A DNA stretch of 40,674 bases, taken from NCBI GenBank assembly GCA_903891095.1, contig CAITDI010000019.1, forward strand, positions 1 through 40,674, in the 5' to 3' direction. Below are positions 30,824 to 39,345 of the stretch, one piece after another. The position numbers and the translations under genes were made by a program. The DNA is from an uncultured bacterium. Its GTDB lineage: Bacteria; Planctomycetota; Phycisphaerae; Phycisphaerales; SM1A02. Numbering within the stretch: position 1 is the stretch's first letter; every line of letters begins with the position of its first letter. The notes beneath the pieces were generated by a model, which saw only the letters and a list, made by a program, of their open reading frames with translations, searched no databases and had not been told where the DNA came from.

Positions 30824-32560
30824 ATGCAGGCAAACGAAGCGAGCACGCGCACTGGACTCCGACGCAGCGACTACGCGATCGCGGTGGCGATCGCCGCGGT
30901 GACCTTCGGGCTGCGGCTGATGTTCCTCTTCAGCGGACCCGACCACGCGTGGCCGCACTCCGCGCTCTACGAAGGCGACGCGCCGACATGGGCGCGCTGG
31001 GCCAAGTCGCTCGCGGTCGGCGAGGCGTTCGAGTTCGACCTGCCGTTCCGCACGCCGGGCGTGGCGTGGATGCTGCACTTCCTGCACATGGGTCTGCACA
31101 TGGACGCGGCGCCGTACACCTCGGCCAAGATCCTGTGGTGCGCGATGTCGGCGGCGACGGGCGCGGCGCTCTATCTCGTGCTCGCGCGGTGGTTCACGCG
31201 GCGCGCGGGCTTGATCGCGACGACGCTGTTTGCCCTGAGTTTTGGCTCGTTTGCGCTCGCGACCTCGCTCAACAACGAGACGCCGTACGCGCTGCTCGTG
31301 GTGGGGATCATCGGCGCGACGCTGGCGTGGATCGATCGCCCGAAGCTGTGGATTGCGGTCGCGCTCGGCGCGATGCACGCGATCGCGATGCTCATGCGCG
31401 CGGAGCACATGCTGCTCCTCGCGATGCTGCTCGGGTACGGCGCGTGGCGCATGCGCGGCGCGGGGCCCGCGCGCGTCGCCACGCAGTGCGCGGTGCTCGT
31501 CGCCACGATGCTCGCGGTCTGCGCGCCGTGGACGCTGCGCGGTCACGCTGCTGCGCATCGCTTTAACACGGAGCCCCTGCAGGAGATCCCGTACGACGCA
31601 GCCAAGCCGCCGTGGACGCCCGCGGCGATCGCGGCGTTTGAATCGCTGCCGGCCTACGCGCGCGCGAGCAACTACGCGTTTCTCAGCGACATCGGCCGGC
31701 GCGCGGGCGTGCAGTCGATCGACGTGCAGGATGTCCAGCGCTTCTTCGCCAAGGAATGGGGCTCGACGCCCGAGCCGATCTCCGAGTGGTCGCTGATCTC
31801 GATCAAGGGCCCGCTGGATTTCGCGCTCGCGAACCAGCCCGCGAGCGACGGCGGCTTCACGCGCAGCGGACTGAGCGACACGCACGGCGTCAATCCGCCG
31901 TTCTCGTTCGCGCGGCCGACGCACGCGAACCTGCTGGTCCACGGCTACGAGATCGGCCTCGCGTCGATCCGCTCCGATCCCACGCGCTGGCTCGGGCAGG
32001 TCGGCGAGAAACTGCTGCGTTTTCAGGACGGCGCGACGGTCGGGCTCTTTGCGAGCGACTGGCCGTACACGCAGCATCTCCTCCGTCGGCCCGTCGATGT
32101 GGCGGTCCCGCTGCGCTGGAACGCGATCGGCTGGCTCGTGCTCGTGCTCGGCTCGCTCGCCGCAGGCGTGGTGGTCGCGTGCCGCCGGCCCGGCGGACTG
32201 ATCCTGCTCGTGGTCGTCGCGTACAAGCTCGCGGTCACGGTCGCGTTCTACGGCTACGCGCGGCAGGCGATGTCGATCTCGCCGGTGCTGTTTGCGCTGT
32301 CGGCGCTCGCGGTCGACGCGGCGTGCATCGCCATCGCCAGGCGCGTGACCCTCAAGCCCGACGCGGTATTCGGCCTGCGGATGGCGACGGGAATCATGGT
32401 CGCAGCGGCGGTTGCGTTCGCGGCCTTCGAGGCGTGGAACCCCCCGCTCCTCGTGATCAAGTCGCTGCAGCCGACGCCGAGCATCACGCCGCAGCCCGAA
32501 TGGGGCGAAGGCGCGTTCGAGACGATGGACACGCTGGCGTTCATGCCGCACACGAAATAG
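30824..32560 (+). CDS. Polytopic membrane protein, GT39/ArnT-like glycosyltransferase
   Basis: 578 aa with about ten hydrophobic helices. The first membrane segment is followed by an acidic/Trp-rich luminal loop (GPDHAWPHSALYEGDAPTWARWA), the position of the catalytic Asp loop in the GT-C glycosyltransferase superfamily (dolichyl-phosphate-mannose protein mannosyltransferase/ArnT). Helices follow at about 90-110, 120-200 and 220-240; a soluble segment (about 240-395) is followed by a second membrane block (about 420-530). Such enzymes move a sugar from a polyprenyl-phosphate to lipid or protein outside the inner membrane. The exact acceptor is unknown. Confidence 0.72.
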   Translation: MQANEASTRTGLRRSDYAIAVAIAAVTFGLRLMFLFSGPDHAWPHSALYEGDAPTWARWAKSLAVGEAFEFDLPFRTPGVAWMLHFLHMGLHMDAAPYTSAKILWCAMSAATGAALYLVLARWFTRRAGLIATTLFALSFGSFALATSLNNETPYALLVVGIIGATLAWIDRPKLWIAVALGAMHAIAMLMRAEHMLLLAMLLGYGAWRMRGAGPARVATQCAVLVATMLAVCAPWTLRGHAAAHRFNTEPLQEIPYDAAKPPWTPAAIAAFESLPAYARASNYAFLSDIGRRAGVQSIDVQDVQRFFAKEWGSTPEPISEWSLISIKGPLDFALANQPASDGGFTRSGLSDTHGVNPPFSFARPTHANLLVHGYEIGLASIRSDPTRWLGQVGEKLLRFQDGATVGLFASDWPYTQHLLRRPVDVAVPLRWNAIGWLVLVLGSLAAGVVVACRRPGGLILLVVVAYKLAVTVAFYGYARQAMSISPVLFALSALAVDAACIAIARRVTLKPDAVFGLRMATGIMVAAAVAFAAFEAWNPPLLVIKSLQPTPSITPQPEWGEGAFETMDTLAFMPHTK

Positions 32561-32624
32561 CGCTTGCGCGGCAGGGCTTTGTTTGGCGGGGGCATTCCGT
32601 CAATGCCGATACAAGCGGTCCTCC

Positions 32625-33968
32625 ATGCCTCCCGCACTGACTCCCAATCGCTCCGAAACCGCGTTTGAGGACTTCAAGCTTCCGCTGCTGCGCGACGCCG
32701 CGGTGGCCGAGGCCAACCGCTGCCTCTTCTGCCACGACGCGCCGTGCATCAAGGCGTGCCCGACGGCGATCGACATCCCGCAGTTCATCCGCAAGATCGC
32801 GACCGACAACGTGCGCGGCTCGGCCAAGACGATCTTCGAGTCGAACATCCTCGGCATGAGCTGCGCGCGCGTGTGCCCGGTCGAGGTGCTCTGCGTCGGC
32901 GCGTGCGTGTACAACGAGCTCGAGCAGCCGCCGATCGAGATCGGCAAGCTGCAGCGCTACGCGACGGACCGCGCGTACGAGGCGGGCTGGACGTTCTTCG
33001 AGGCGGGCAAGCCGACGGGCAAGCGCGTGGCGCTCATCGGCGCTGGACCCGCGAGCCTCGCGGCCGCGCACGAGTTGCGGCGCTTCGGTCACGCGTGCAC
33101 GATCTTCGAGAAGCGCGCGACCATCGGCGGCCTCAATGCGTTTGGCGTCGCGCCGTACAAGATGCGCGCGGACCGCGCGATGACCGAGGTCGAGTGGGTG
33201 CTTTCGATCGGCGGTATCGAGGTCAAGACCGGCGTCGGCGTCGGCAGCGGTACTGCGACTGGCGCGAACGACGTGAGCCTCGAATCGCTCGAGCGCGAGT
33301 TTGACGCGGTGTTCGTGGGCGTCGGCCTCGGCGCGGACAGCACGCTTGGCGTTCCCGGCGAGCAACTCGCGGGCGTGCACGGCGCGGTCGCGTGGATCGA
33401 GGCGATGAAGCTCGGCGCCATCGACACCAAGTCCATCCGCCGCGCGGCCGTGATCGGCGGCGGAAACACGGCGATTGATGTCGTGCGCGAGGTCGCGGGC
33501 CTCGGCATCCCGCATGTCGAGATGATCTACCGCGGCACGCGCGAAGGCATGAGCGGCTACGCGCACGAGTGGACCGCGGCGCTCGCCGAGGGCGCGCACG
33601 CCGAGTGGCGCGCGGTCGCGACGGCGATCGAAGGCGACGCAGGCCGCGTCGAGCGCGTGCGCTGCGTGCGCGTCGACGACAACAAGCGCCCGATCGCAGG
33701 CAGCGAGTTCGTCGTCGAAGCCGACCTCGTGCTCCTCGCGATCGGACAGTCGAAGCTCGGCGCGATGCTCGCGTCGCTCGGCGGAATCACCGTGGAATCA
33801 GGCCGAATCCGCACCGACGCGAACGGCTTCACCGGTCGCGCCAAGTGGTACGCGGGCGGCGACTGCCGCAACGGCGGCAAGGAAGTCGTCAACGCCGCCG
33901 CCGAAGGCAAGCGCGCGGCGCAGGCGATCGATGCGGCGATTTCGCCGAAGGGACGCGCGCATGTCTGA
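32625..33968 (+). CDS. preT: NAD(P)H-dependent dihydropyrimidine dehydrogenase, FAD/FeS subunit PreT
   Basis: 447 aa; the ATG at 32625 is 64 bases after the GT39-like stop and starts the conserved N-terminus. The N-terminal Fe-S part shows CLFCHDAPCIKACP and CARVCPVEVLCVGACV, as in the N-terminal domain of dihydropyrimidine dehydrogenases. FAD binding is at IGAGPASLAAAH, and the NAD(P) site is IGGGNTAID; a late FAD motif is AGGDCRNGGKEVVNA. With PreA it reduces uracil and thymine to their dihydro forms, the first step of reductive pyrimidine catabolism. It overlaps preA by 8 bases. TACAAG (32610-32615) is a weak promoter candidate for the six-gene cluster. Confidence 0.93.
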   Translation: MPPALTPNRSETAFEDFKLPLLRDAAVAEANRCLFCHDAPCIKACPTAIDIPQFIRKIATDNVRGSAKTIFESNILGMSCARVCPVEVLCVGACVYNELEQPPIEIGKLQRYATDRAYEAGWTFFEAGKPTGKRVALIGAGPASLAAAHELRRFGHACTIFEKRATIGGLNAFGVAPYKMRADRAMTEVEWVLSIGGIEVKTGVGVGSGTATGANDVSLESLEREFDAVFVGVGLGADSTLGVPGEQLAGVHGAVAWIEAMKLGAIDTKSIRRAAVIGGGNTAIDVVREVAGLGIPHVEMIYRGTREGMSGYAHEWTAALAEGAHAEWRAVATAIEGDAGRVERVRCVRVDDNKRPIAGSEFVVEADLVLLAIGQSKLGAMLASLGGITVESGRIRTDANGFTGRAKWYAGGDCRNGGKEVVNAAAEGKRAAQAIDAAISPKGRAHV

Positions 33969-35253
33969 CGCAACGCACGGCATCACGCCCGATCTCTCGA
34001 CCAGCACGGGCGGCATCAAGTCGCCGAATCCGTTCTGGCTCGCGAGCGCGCCGCCGGCGAACAGCGGCGCGCAGATCCAGCGCGCCTTCGAGGCAGGCTG
34101 GGGCGGCGCGGTGTGGAAGACGCTCGGCGCGCCGATCCAGAACGTGTCGAGCCGCTTCGGCGGCCACACGATCCGCGGCGTGCACGGCGCGGGATTCACC
34201 AACATCGAGCTCATCACCGACCGGCCGCTCGAGGTGAATCTGCGCGAAATCGCCGAGACAAAGCGGCTGTTCCCGAAGAACCCGATCATCGTCTCGCTCA
34301 TGGTCGAGACCGAGGCCGAGTGGCGCGAGATCATCAAGAAGTCGATCGACGCGGGCGCCGACGGACTCGAGCTGAACTTCGGCTGCCCGCACGGCATGTG
34401 CGAGCGAGGCATGGGCAGCGCCGTCGGCCAGGAACCGAAGATCAACGAGCGCATCACCTCGTGGGCCGTCAAGTACAGCACCGTGCCCGTGCTCGTGAAG
34501 CTCACGCCGAACGTGAGCGACATCGTCCCGCACGGCCTCGCCGCCAAGCGCGGCGGCGCGCACGGCGTGTCGCTCATCAACACGATCAAGAGCATCATCT
34601 CGGTCGACATCGATCGCTTCGTGCCCGAGCCGCGCGTCGGCAACCTCAGCTCGAACGGCGGCTACTGCGGCTCCGCGGTCAAGCCGATCGCGCTGCACAT
34701 GGTCGCGGCGCTCGCGCGCGAGAAGGACTTCGGCCTGCCGATCAGCGGCATCGGCGGCGTCTCGAACTGGCGCGACGCGGTGGAGTTCATCCTGCTCGGA
34801 TCGAGCACGGTACAGGTGTGCACCGAGGTCATGCTGCGCGGCTACGGCGTGGTCGAGGACCTGATCGACGGCCTCGAGGAGTACATGCGCACGCATGGAT
34901 TCCGCACGATTCCCGAGATGGTCGGCAAGGCCGTGCCTCCGTTCCAGGAGTGGGGCGACCTCGACCTCAACTACGAGACCGTCGCGAGGATCGACACCGA
35001 CAAGTGCATCGGCTGCCAGCTGTGCGTGGCCGCGTGCCACGACGGCGCGCACCAGTGCATCCATCCGCAGGAACATACGCGCGTCCCGCGCATCGACGAG
35101 AGCGAGTGCGTCGGCTGCAACCTCTGCCAGATCGTGTGCCCCGTGCCGGGCTGCATCACGATGGAGGAGGTCGACAACGGCTTCACGCCCGCGACCTGGA
35201 ATCAGTTCGTGAACGACGGAATCAAGCTGCGCCCGAAGAAGGGCGCGCATTGA
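33961..35253 (+). CDS. preA: Dihydropyrimidine dehydrogenase catalytic subunit PreA
   Basis: 430 aa; the ATG at 33961 lies within the end of preT, with AAGGGA about 8 bases upstream. An FMN-binding TIM-barrel (dihydroorotate-dehydrogenase type) carries the active-site segment NFGCPHGMCERGMG, like NLSCPHGM.ERGMG in mammalian DPD. The C-terminal ferredoxin part has two 4Fe-4S clusters: CIGCQLCVAAC and CVGCNLCQIVC. Together with PreT it forms the NADH- or NADPH-dependent pyrimidine reductase in the cytoplasm. Overlap and spacing show co-transcription with preT and the hydrolases that follow. Confidence 0.95.
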   Translation: MSDATHGITPDLSTSTGGIKSPNPFWLASAPPANSGAQIQRAFEAGWGGAVWKTLGAPIQNVSSRFGGHTIRGVHGAGFTNIELITDRPLEVNLREIAETKRLFPKNPIIVSLMVETEAEWREIIKKSIDAGADGLELNFGCPHGMCERGMGSAVGQEPKINERITSWAVKYSTVPVLVKLTPNVSDIVPHGLAAKRGGAHGVSLINTIKSIISVDIDRFVPEPRVGNLSSNGGYCGSAVKPIALHMVAALAREKDFGLPISGIGGVSNWRDAVEFILLGSSTVQVCTEVMLRGYGVVEDLIDGLEEYMRTHGFRTIPEMVGKAVPPFQEWGDLDLNYETVARIDTDKCIGCQLCVAACHDGAHQCIHPQEHTRVPRIDESECVGCNLCQIVCPVPGCITMEEVDNGFTPATWNQFVNDGIKLRPKKGAH

Positions 35254-35285
35254 CATCGGATATCGAGCAACGACCGGAACCCGCC

Positions 35286-36164
35286 ATGAGCAACAACAAG
35301 AAGATCGTCCGCTGCGGCCTCATCCAGTGCAGCAATCCGCTCAACGACGAGAAGCGCCCCGTCGCCGAGATCCAGAAGGCGATGGTCGACAAGCACCTCG
35401 GCTTCATCGAGCAGGCGGGCAAGCAGGGCGTGCAGATCCTCTGCCTGCAGGAGATCTTCAACGGCCCCTACTTCTGCCCGAGCCAGGATCCGCGCTGGTA
35501 CGAGGCCGCCGAGAGCGTGCCTGGGCCGACGACCGAACTCATCGCGAAAGCCGCGGCGAAATACAACATGGCCGTGATCGTGCCCGTGTACGAGCGCGAG
35601 ATGAGCGGCGTGTTCTACAACACCGCCGCGGTGTACGACGCCGACGGGACCTTCCTCGGCAAGTACCGCAAGCAGCACATTCCGCAGGTGAATCCGGGGT
35701 TCTGGGAGAAGTTCTTCTTCAAGCCGGGCAACGGCGGATACCCCGTGTTCAAGACGCGCTACGCGACCATCGGCGTGTACATCTGCTACGACCGCCACTT
35801 CCCCGAAGGCGCACGTTGCCTTGGCCTGAACGGCGCGGAGATCGTCTTCAATCCGTCGGCGACCGTCGCGGGACTCTCGCAATACCTGTGGAAGATCGAG
35901 CAGCCCGCGCACGCCGTCGCGAACGGCTACTACATGGGCTGCATCAACCGCGTCGGCACCGAGGCGCCGTGGAACATCGGAAAGTTCTACGGCACGAGCT
36001 ACTTCGTGAACCCGCGCGGCGAGACGATCGCGCAGGCGAGCGAGGACAACGACGAGCTGCTTGTCTCCGATCTCGATCTCTCGATGATCGACCAGGTGCG
36101 CGGCGTGTGGCAGTTCTACCGCGACCGCCGGCCCGAGGCGTATGGCGAGATCGTGCAGCAGTGA
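35286..36164 (+). CDS. Beta-ureidopropionase / N-carbamoyl-beta-alanine amidohydrolase (nitrilase superfamily)
   Basis: 292 aa. The nitrilase-superfamily triad is E56 (CLQEIF), K129 (YRKQHIP) and C167 (YICYDRHFPEG). It hydrolyses N-carbamoyl-beta-alanine (or the beta-aminoisobutyrate form) to the amino acid, CO2 and NH3, the third step of the pathway. Sequence alone would also allow N-carbamoylputrescine amidase, but the position between preA and a dihydropyrimidinase favours beta-ureidopropionase. It starts 32 bases after preA and ends 22 bases before the dihydropyrimidinase. Confidence 0.9.
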   Translation: MSNNKKIVRCGLIQCSNPLNDEKRPVAEIQKAMVDKHLGFIEQAGKQGVQILCLQEIFNGPYFCPSQDPRWYEAAESVPGPTTELIAKAAAKYNMAVIVPVYEREMSGVFYNTAAVYDADGTFLGKYRKQHIPQVNPGFWEKFFFKPGNGGYPVFKTRYATIGVYICYDRHFPEGARCLGLNGAEIVFNPSATVAGLSQYLWKIEQPAHAVANGYYMGCINRVGTEAPWNIGKFYGTSYFVNPRGETIAQASEDNDELLVSDLDLSMIDQVRGVWQFYRDRRPEAYGEIVQQ

Positions 36165-36186
36165 CGGATTGACCGAGGAACGCACC

Positions 36187-37647
36187 ATGTCGAATCACAC
36201 ACTGATCCGCGGAGGAACCGTCGTCACCGCCGAGCGCGCGTGGCGCGCGGATGTGCTCGTCGCTGGCGAAACCATCGCGGCAATCGGCGAAAGGCTCGAC
36301 GCGCCCGCAGGCGCGCGCACGGTGGACGCGGGCGGCGCGTTCGTGATGCCGGGCGGCATCGATCCGCACGTGCACATGGAGCTGCCCTTCATGGGCACGG
36401 TGAGCGCCGACGACTTCCTCTCGGGCACCGCGTGCGCGGCGGCGGGCGGCACGACGATGATCGTCGACTTCGCGATCCCCGCGCCGCAGCAGTCGCTGCT
36501 CGAGACCTACGAGATCTGGCGCGCGCGCGCGAAGAAGGCGACGAGCGACTACTCGTTCCACATGGCGATCACCTGGTGGTCGCAGCAGGTCGCCGATGAG
36601 ATGGGCGTCCTCGCGCGCGAGCACGGCGTGAACAGCTTCAAGCACTTCATGGCGTACAAGAACGCGATCATGGTCGACGACGCGACGCTGATCGCGAGCT
36701 TCGAGCGCGCGCGCGACGTCGGCGCGATCTGCATGGTGCACGCGGAGAACGGCGACCTCGTCTTCCGCATGCAGCAGGAGATCTTCGCGCGCGGCATCAC
36801 GGGGCCCGAGGGACACCCGCTCTCGCGCGGGCCCGAGGTCGAGGGCGAGGCCGCGAACCGCGCGTGCCAGATCGCCGCGGTCGTGGGCGTGCCGCTGTAT
36901 GTCGTGCACACGAGCTGCAGGCAGGCGATGGAGGCGATCGCGCGCGCCAAGCTCGCGGGCCAGCGCGTCTACGGCGAATCGCTCGTGCAGCATCTCGTGA
37001 TCGACGACTCGGTGTATCGCAACACCGACTGGCGCAGCGCGGCGCATCATGTGATGAGCCCGCCGTTCCGCGCGCCCGAGCATCAGGCCGCGCTGTGGGG
37101 CGGGCTGCAAGGCGGCACGATCGAGGTGATCGGCACCGACCACTGCACCTTCCGCACCGAGCAGAAGGCGATGGGCGCGGGCGATTTCCGCAGGATTCCC
37201 AACGGTACCGGCGGCCTCGAGGAGCGCATGAGCGTGCTCTGGCACGACGGCGTGCGCACCGGCCGGCTCACGCCGAGCGAGTTCGTCGCGGCGACGAGCA
37301 CGAACGCGGCGCGCATCTTCAACATCCATCCGCGCAAGGGCGCGATCGCGCCGGGCGCCGACGCCGACATCGTCGTGTGGGACCCGCACGCGACGCGCAC
37401 GCTCGGCGTCAAGCAGCATCACTCGCGCAACGACTTCAGCATCTTCGAGGGCATGACCGTGACCGGCGCCGCCGCCGTGACGATGAGCCGCGGCACCGTG
37501 CTCTGGGAGAACGGCAAGCTCACGCCGCGCGAGGGCCACGGCCGCTACGTCCACCGCCCCTGCTTTGGCGACGCCGCGCGCAGCCAGACCACACGCAACA
37601 CCGTTACCGCGCCGACCGCAGTCGAGCGTCAGGAGTTTGTGCCATGA
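36187..37647 (+). CDS. hydA: Dihydropyrimidinase (D-hydantoinase)
   Basis: 486 aa; the ATG at 36187 has GAGGAA about 8 bases upstream. The amidohydrolase metal site is complete: H61-x-H63 (DPHVHME), carboxylated K158 (FMAYKN), H185 (VHAEN), H241 (VVHTS) and D318 (GTDHC). It opens dihydrouracil or dihydrothymine to the N-carbamoyl-beta-amino acid, the second step. It overlaps mmsA by ATGA. Allantoinase is unlikely given the K-in-MAYKN motif and the neighbours. Confidence 0.94.
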   Translation: MSNHTLIRGGTVVTAERAWRADVLVAGETIAAIGERLDAPAGARTVDAGGAFVMPGGIDPHVHMELPFMGTVSADDFLSGTACAAAGGTTMIVDFAIPAPQQSLLETYEIWRARAKKATSDYSFHMAITWWSQQVADEMGVLAREHGVNSFKHFMAYKNAIMVDDATLIASFERARDVGAICMVHAENGDLVFRMQQEIFARGITGPEGHPLSRGPEVEGEAANRACQIAAVVGVPLYVVHTSCRQAMEAIARAKLAGQRVYGESLVQHLVIDDSVYRNTDWRSAAHHVMSPPFRAPEHQAALWGGLQGGTIEVIGTDHCTFRTEQKAMGAGDFRRIPNGTGGLEERMSVLWHDGVRTGRLTPSEFVAATSTNAARIFNIHPRKGAIAPGADADIVVWDPHATRTLGVKQHHSRNDFSIFEGMTVTGAAAVTMSRGTVLWENGKLTPREGHGRYVHRPCFGDAARSQTTRNTVTAPTAVERQEFVP

Positions 37648-39167
37648 GTGCAGCAGCAACCGCCGCAACGACGCCCGCGATCGGGCCGTTTTCCGCGAAG
37701 AACGACGAGTTCACGCCCTTCACCACCGCGCGCCACTGGATCGGCGGCAAGTGGTGCGACCCCGCGACTTCGCGCGCGGTGCAGGACGTGCTCAACCCGC
37801 GCTACGGAAAGCCGCTCGCGCAGGTGCGCATGGGCGGCGCCGACGATGTCGATCTCGCCGCGCAGGCCGCGGCGCGCGCCGCGCGTTCGTGGGGCGAGTG
37901 GCCGATCCGCGAGCGCGCGCACGTGCTCTATCGCCTGCGCGAGCTGATGGTGCGCAACATCGATGAGCTCGCGTGGCTCGTGTCGCACGAGAACGGCAAG
38001 ATCTTTGGCGAAGCCAAGGCCGAGGTCGAGAAGGGCATCGAGTGCGTCGAGTACGGCTGCTCGCTGCCGAACCTCGCCGCGGGCAACCAGCTCGAGGTGA
38101 GCCGCGGCGTCGCGTGCGAGGTCGCGTACGCGCCGCTCGGCGTGGTCGCGGGCGTGACGCCGTTCAACTTCCCGTTCATGGTGCCGCTGTGGATGCTTCC
38201 GCAGGCGCTTGTCGGCGGAAACGCGTTCATCCTCAAGCCGAGCGAGCGCGTGCCGCTCTCGACGCTGCGCCTCGCGGAGATGCTCGTCGAGGCGGGGCTG
38301 CCCGCGGGCGTGTTCAACATGGTCCAGGGCGGACGCGATGTCGTCGAGGCGATCTGCGATCACCCGACGATCAAGGCGGTCGGCTTTGTCGGAAGCACGA
38401 AGGTCGCGAAGCTGGTCTACGGCCGCGCGAGCACGCACGGCAAGCGCGCGCTCTGCCTTGGTGGCGCGAAGAATCACCTGATCGTCGTGCCCGACGCGGA
38501 CCTCGAGCTGACGGCGGAGAACGTCGTCGCGTCGTTCACGGGCTGCGCGGGCCAGCGCTGCATGGCCGCGAGCGTGCTGCTTGCGGTGGGCAAGGTCGAT
38601 CACATCCTCGACGCCGTGCGCGCGCGCGCCGCGAAGATCACGCCGGGCAAGGACCTTGGCCCGGTGACCACGCAGGCCGCGCGCGACCGCATCACGGGCT
38701 ACATCGACGGTGCCGAGAAGGCGGGCGCGAAGATCGTGCTCGACGGCCGCAAGGCTGACGCCGTCGCCGGCGGCTACTGGGTCGGCCCGACGATCATCGA
38801 CCACTGCACGCCCGAGATGGCGTGCGCGCGCGAGGAGATCTTCGGCCCGGTCATCAGCATCGTGCGCGTGCCGAACCTCGACGCCGCGATCGAGATCGAG
38901 AACGCGAGCCCGTACGGAAACGCGTCGAGCGTGTACACCTCGAGCGGCGATATCGCGCGCCGCGTGATGGAGCGCGTCGAGGCCGGCATGTGCGGGGTGA
39001 ACATCGGCGTGCCCGTGCCGCGCGAGCCGTTCGGCTTCGGCGGCTGGAACGACTCTTGCTTCGGCCACGGAAACATCACCGGCTGGGACGGCTACCGCTT
39101 CTGGACCCGCCAGCGCAAGATCACGAGCAAGTGGGCGCTCCAGCGCGACCAAACCTGGATGAGCTGA
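37644..39167 (+). CDS. mmsA: Methylmalonate/malonate semialdehyde dehydrogenase (CoA-acylating)
   Basis: 507 aa. An aldehyde dehydrogenase with the CoA-acylating subgroup marks: NFPFMVPLWMLP near the cofactor site and the catalytic C306 in CAGQRCMAAS. The family turns malonate semialdehyde into acetyl-CoA and methylmalonate semialdehyde into propionyl-CoA with CO2 release. Here it would accept the semialdehydes made from beta-alanine and beta-aminoisobutyrate by the aminotransferase downstream, and so completes the route from pyrimidines to central metabolism. It overlaps the dihydropyrimidinase gene by 4 bases and is followed by two large palindromes. Confidence 0.93.
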   Translation: MSAAATAATTPAIGPFSAKNDEFTPFTTARHWIGGKWCDPATSRAVQDVLNPRYGKPLAQVRMGGADDVDLAAQAAARAARSWGEWPIRERAHVLYRLRELMVRNIDELAWLVSHENGKIFGEAKAEVEKGIECVEYGCSLPNLAAGNQLEVSRGVACEVAYAPLGVVAGVTPFNFPFMVPLWMLPQALVGGNAFILKPSERVPLSTLRLAEMLVEAGLPAGVFNMVQGGRDVVEAICDHPTIKAVGFVGSTKVAKLVYGRASTHGKRALCLGGAKNHLIVVPDADLELTAENVVASFTGCAGQRCMAASVLLAVGKVDHILDAVRARAAKITPGKDLGPVTTQAARDRITGYIDGAEKAGAKIVLDGRKADAVAGGYWVGPTIIDHCTPEMACAREEIFGPVISIVRVPNLDAAIEIENASPYGNASSVYTSSGDIARRVMERVEAGMCGVNIGVPVPREPFGFGGWNDSCFGHGNITGWDGYRFWTRQRKITSKWALQRDQTWMS

Positions 39168-39168
39168 C

Positions 39169-39221
39169 GTGCACGGCACATGCCATGCAGTGCCTGGCAC
39201 TGCATGGCACGTGCCGTGCAC
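39169..39221. repeat. 53-nt near-perfect palindrome, copy 1
   Basis: Arms 39169-39194 and 39196-39221 are complementary at 25 of 26 positions around a central T. It starts right after the mmsA stop. There is no T tract, so a standard terminator is unlikely; a REP-like element or an mRNA-stability hairpin is more plausible. Confidence 0.9.
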
Positions 39222-39277
39222 ACAAACCGAGCGGACCACGACCAGAATGTCCCCCGCATGACAGAGGCGCCGTGCGC

Positions 39278-39330
39278 GTGCACGGCATGTGCCAGGCAGT
39301 GCCAGGCACAGCGCGGCACGTGCCGTGCAC
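39278..39330. repeat. 53-nt palindrome, copy 2 (diverged)
   Basis: Same length, same outer sequence (GTGCACGGCA...GGCACGTGCCGTGCAC) and same orientation as copy 1, 109 bases downstream. The arms pair at most positions, with a few mismatches near the middle. It ends 15 bases before the aminotransferase ATG. Confidence 0.85.
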
Positions 39331-39345
39331 AGATCGGAGTTCACC

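Noticed and set aside
28979-32551. 1190-codon minus-strand open frame
   Set aside because: Opposes three well-supported plus-strand genes (carbonic anhydrase, PqqB-like, GT39-like) and has Arg/Asp-rich composition with no motif.
39169-39330. Rho-independent terminators after mmsA
   Set aside because: Very strong hairpins, but no following T tract, and a co-directional pathway gene with a good ribosome site starts 15 bases later.
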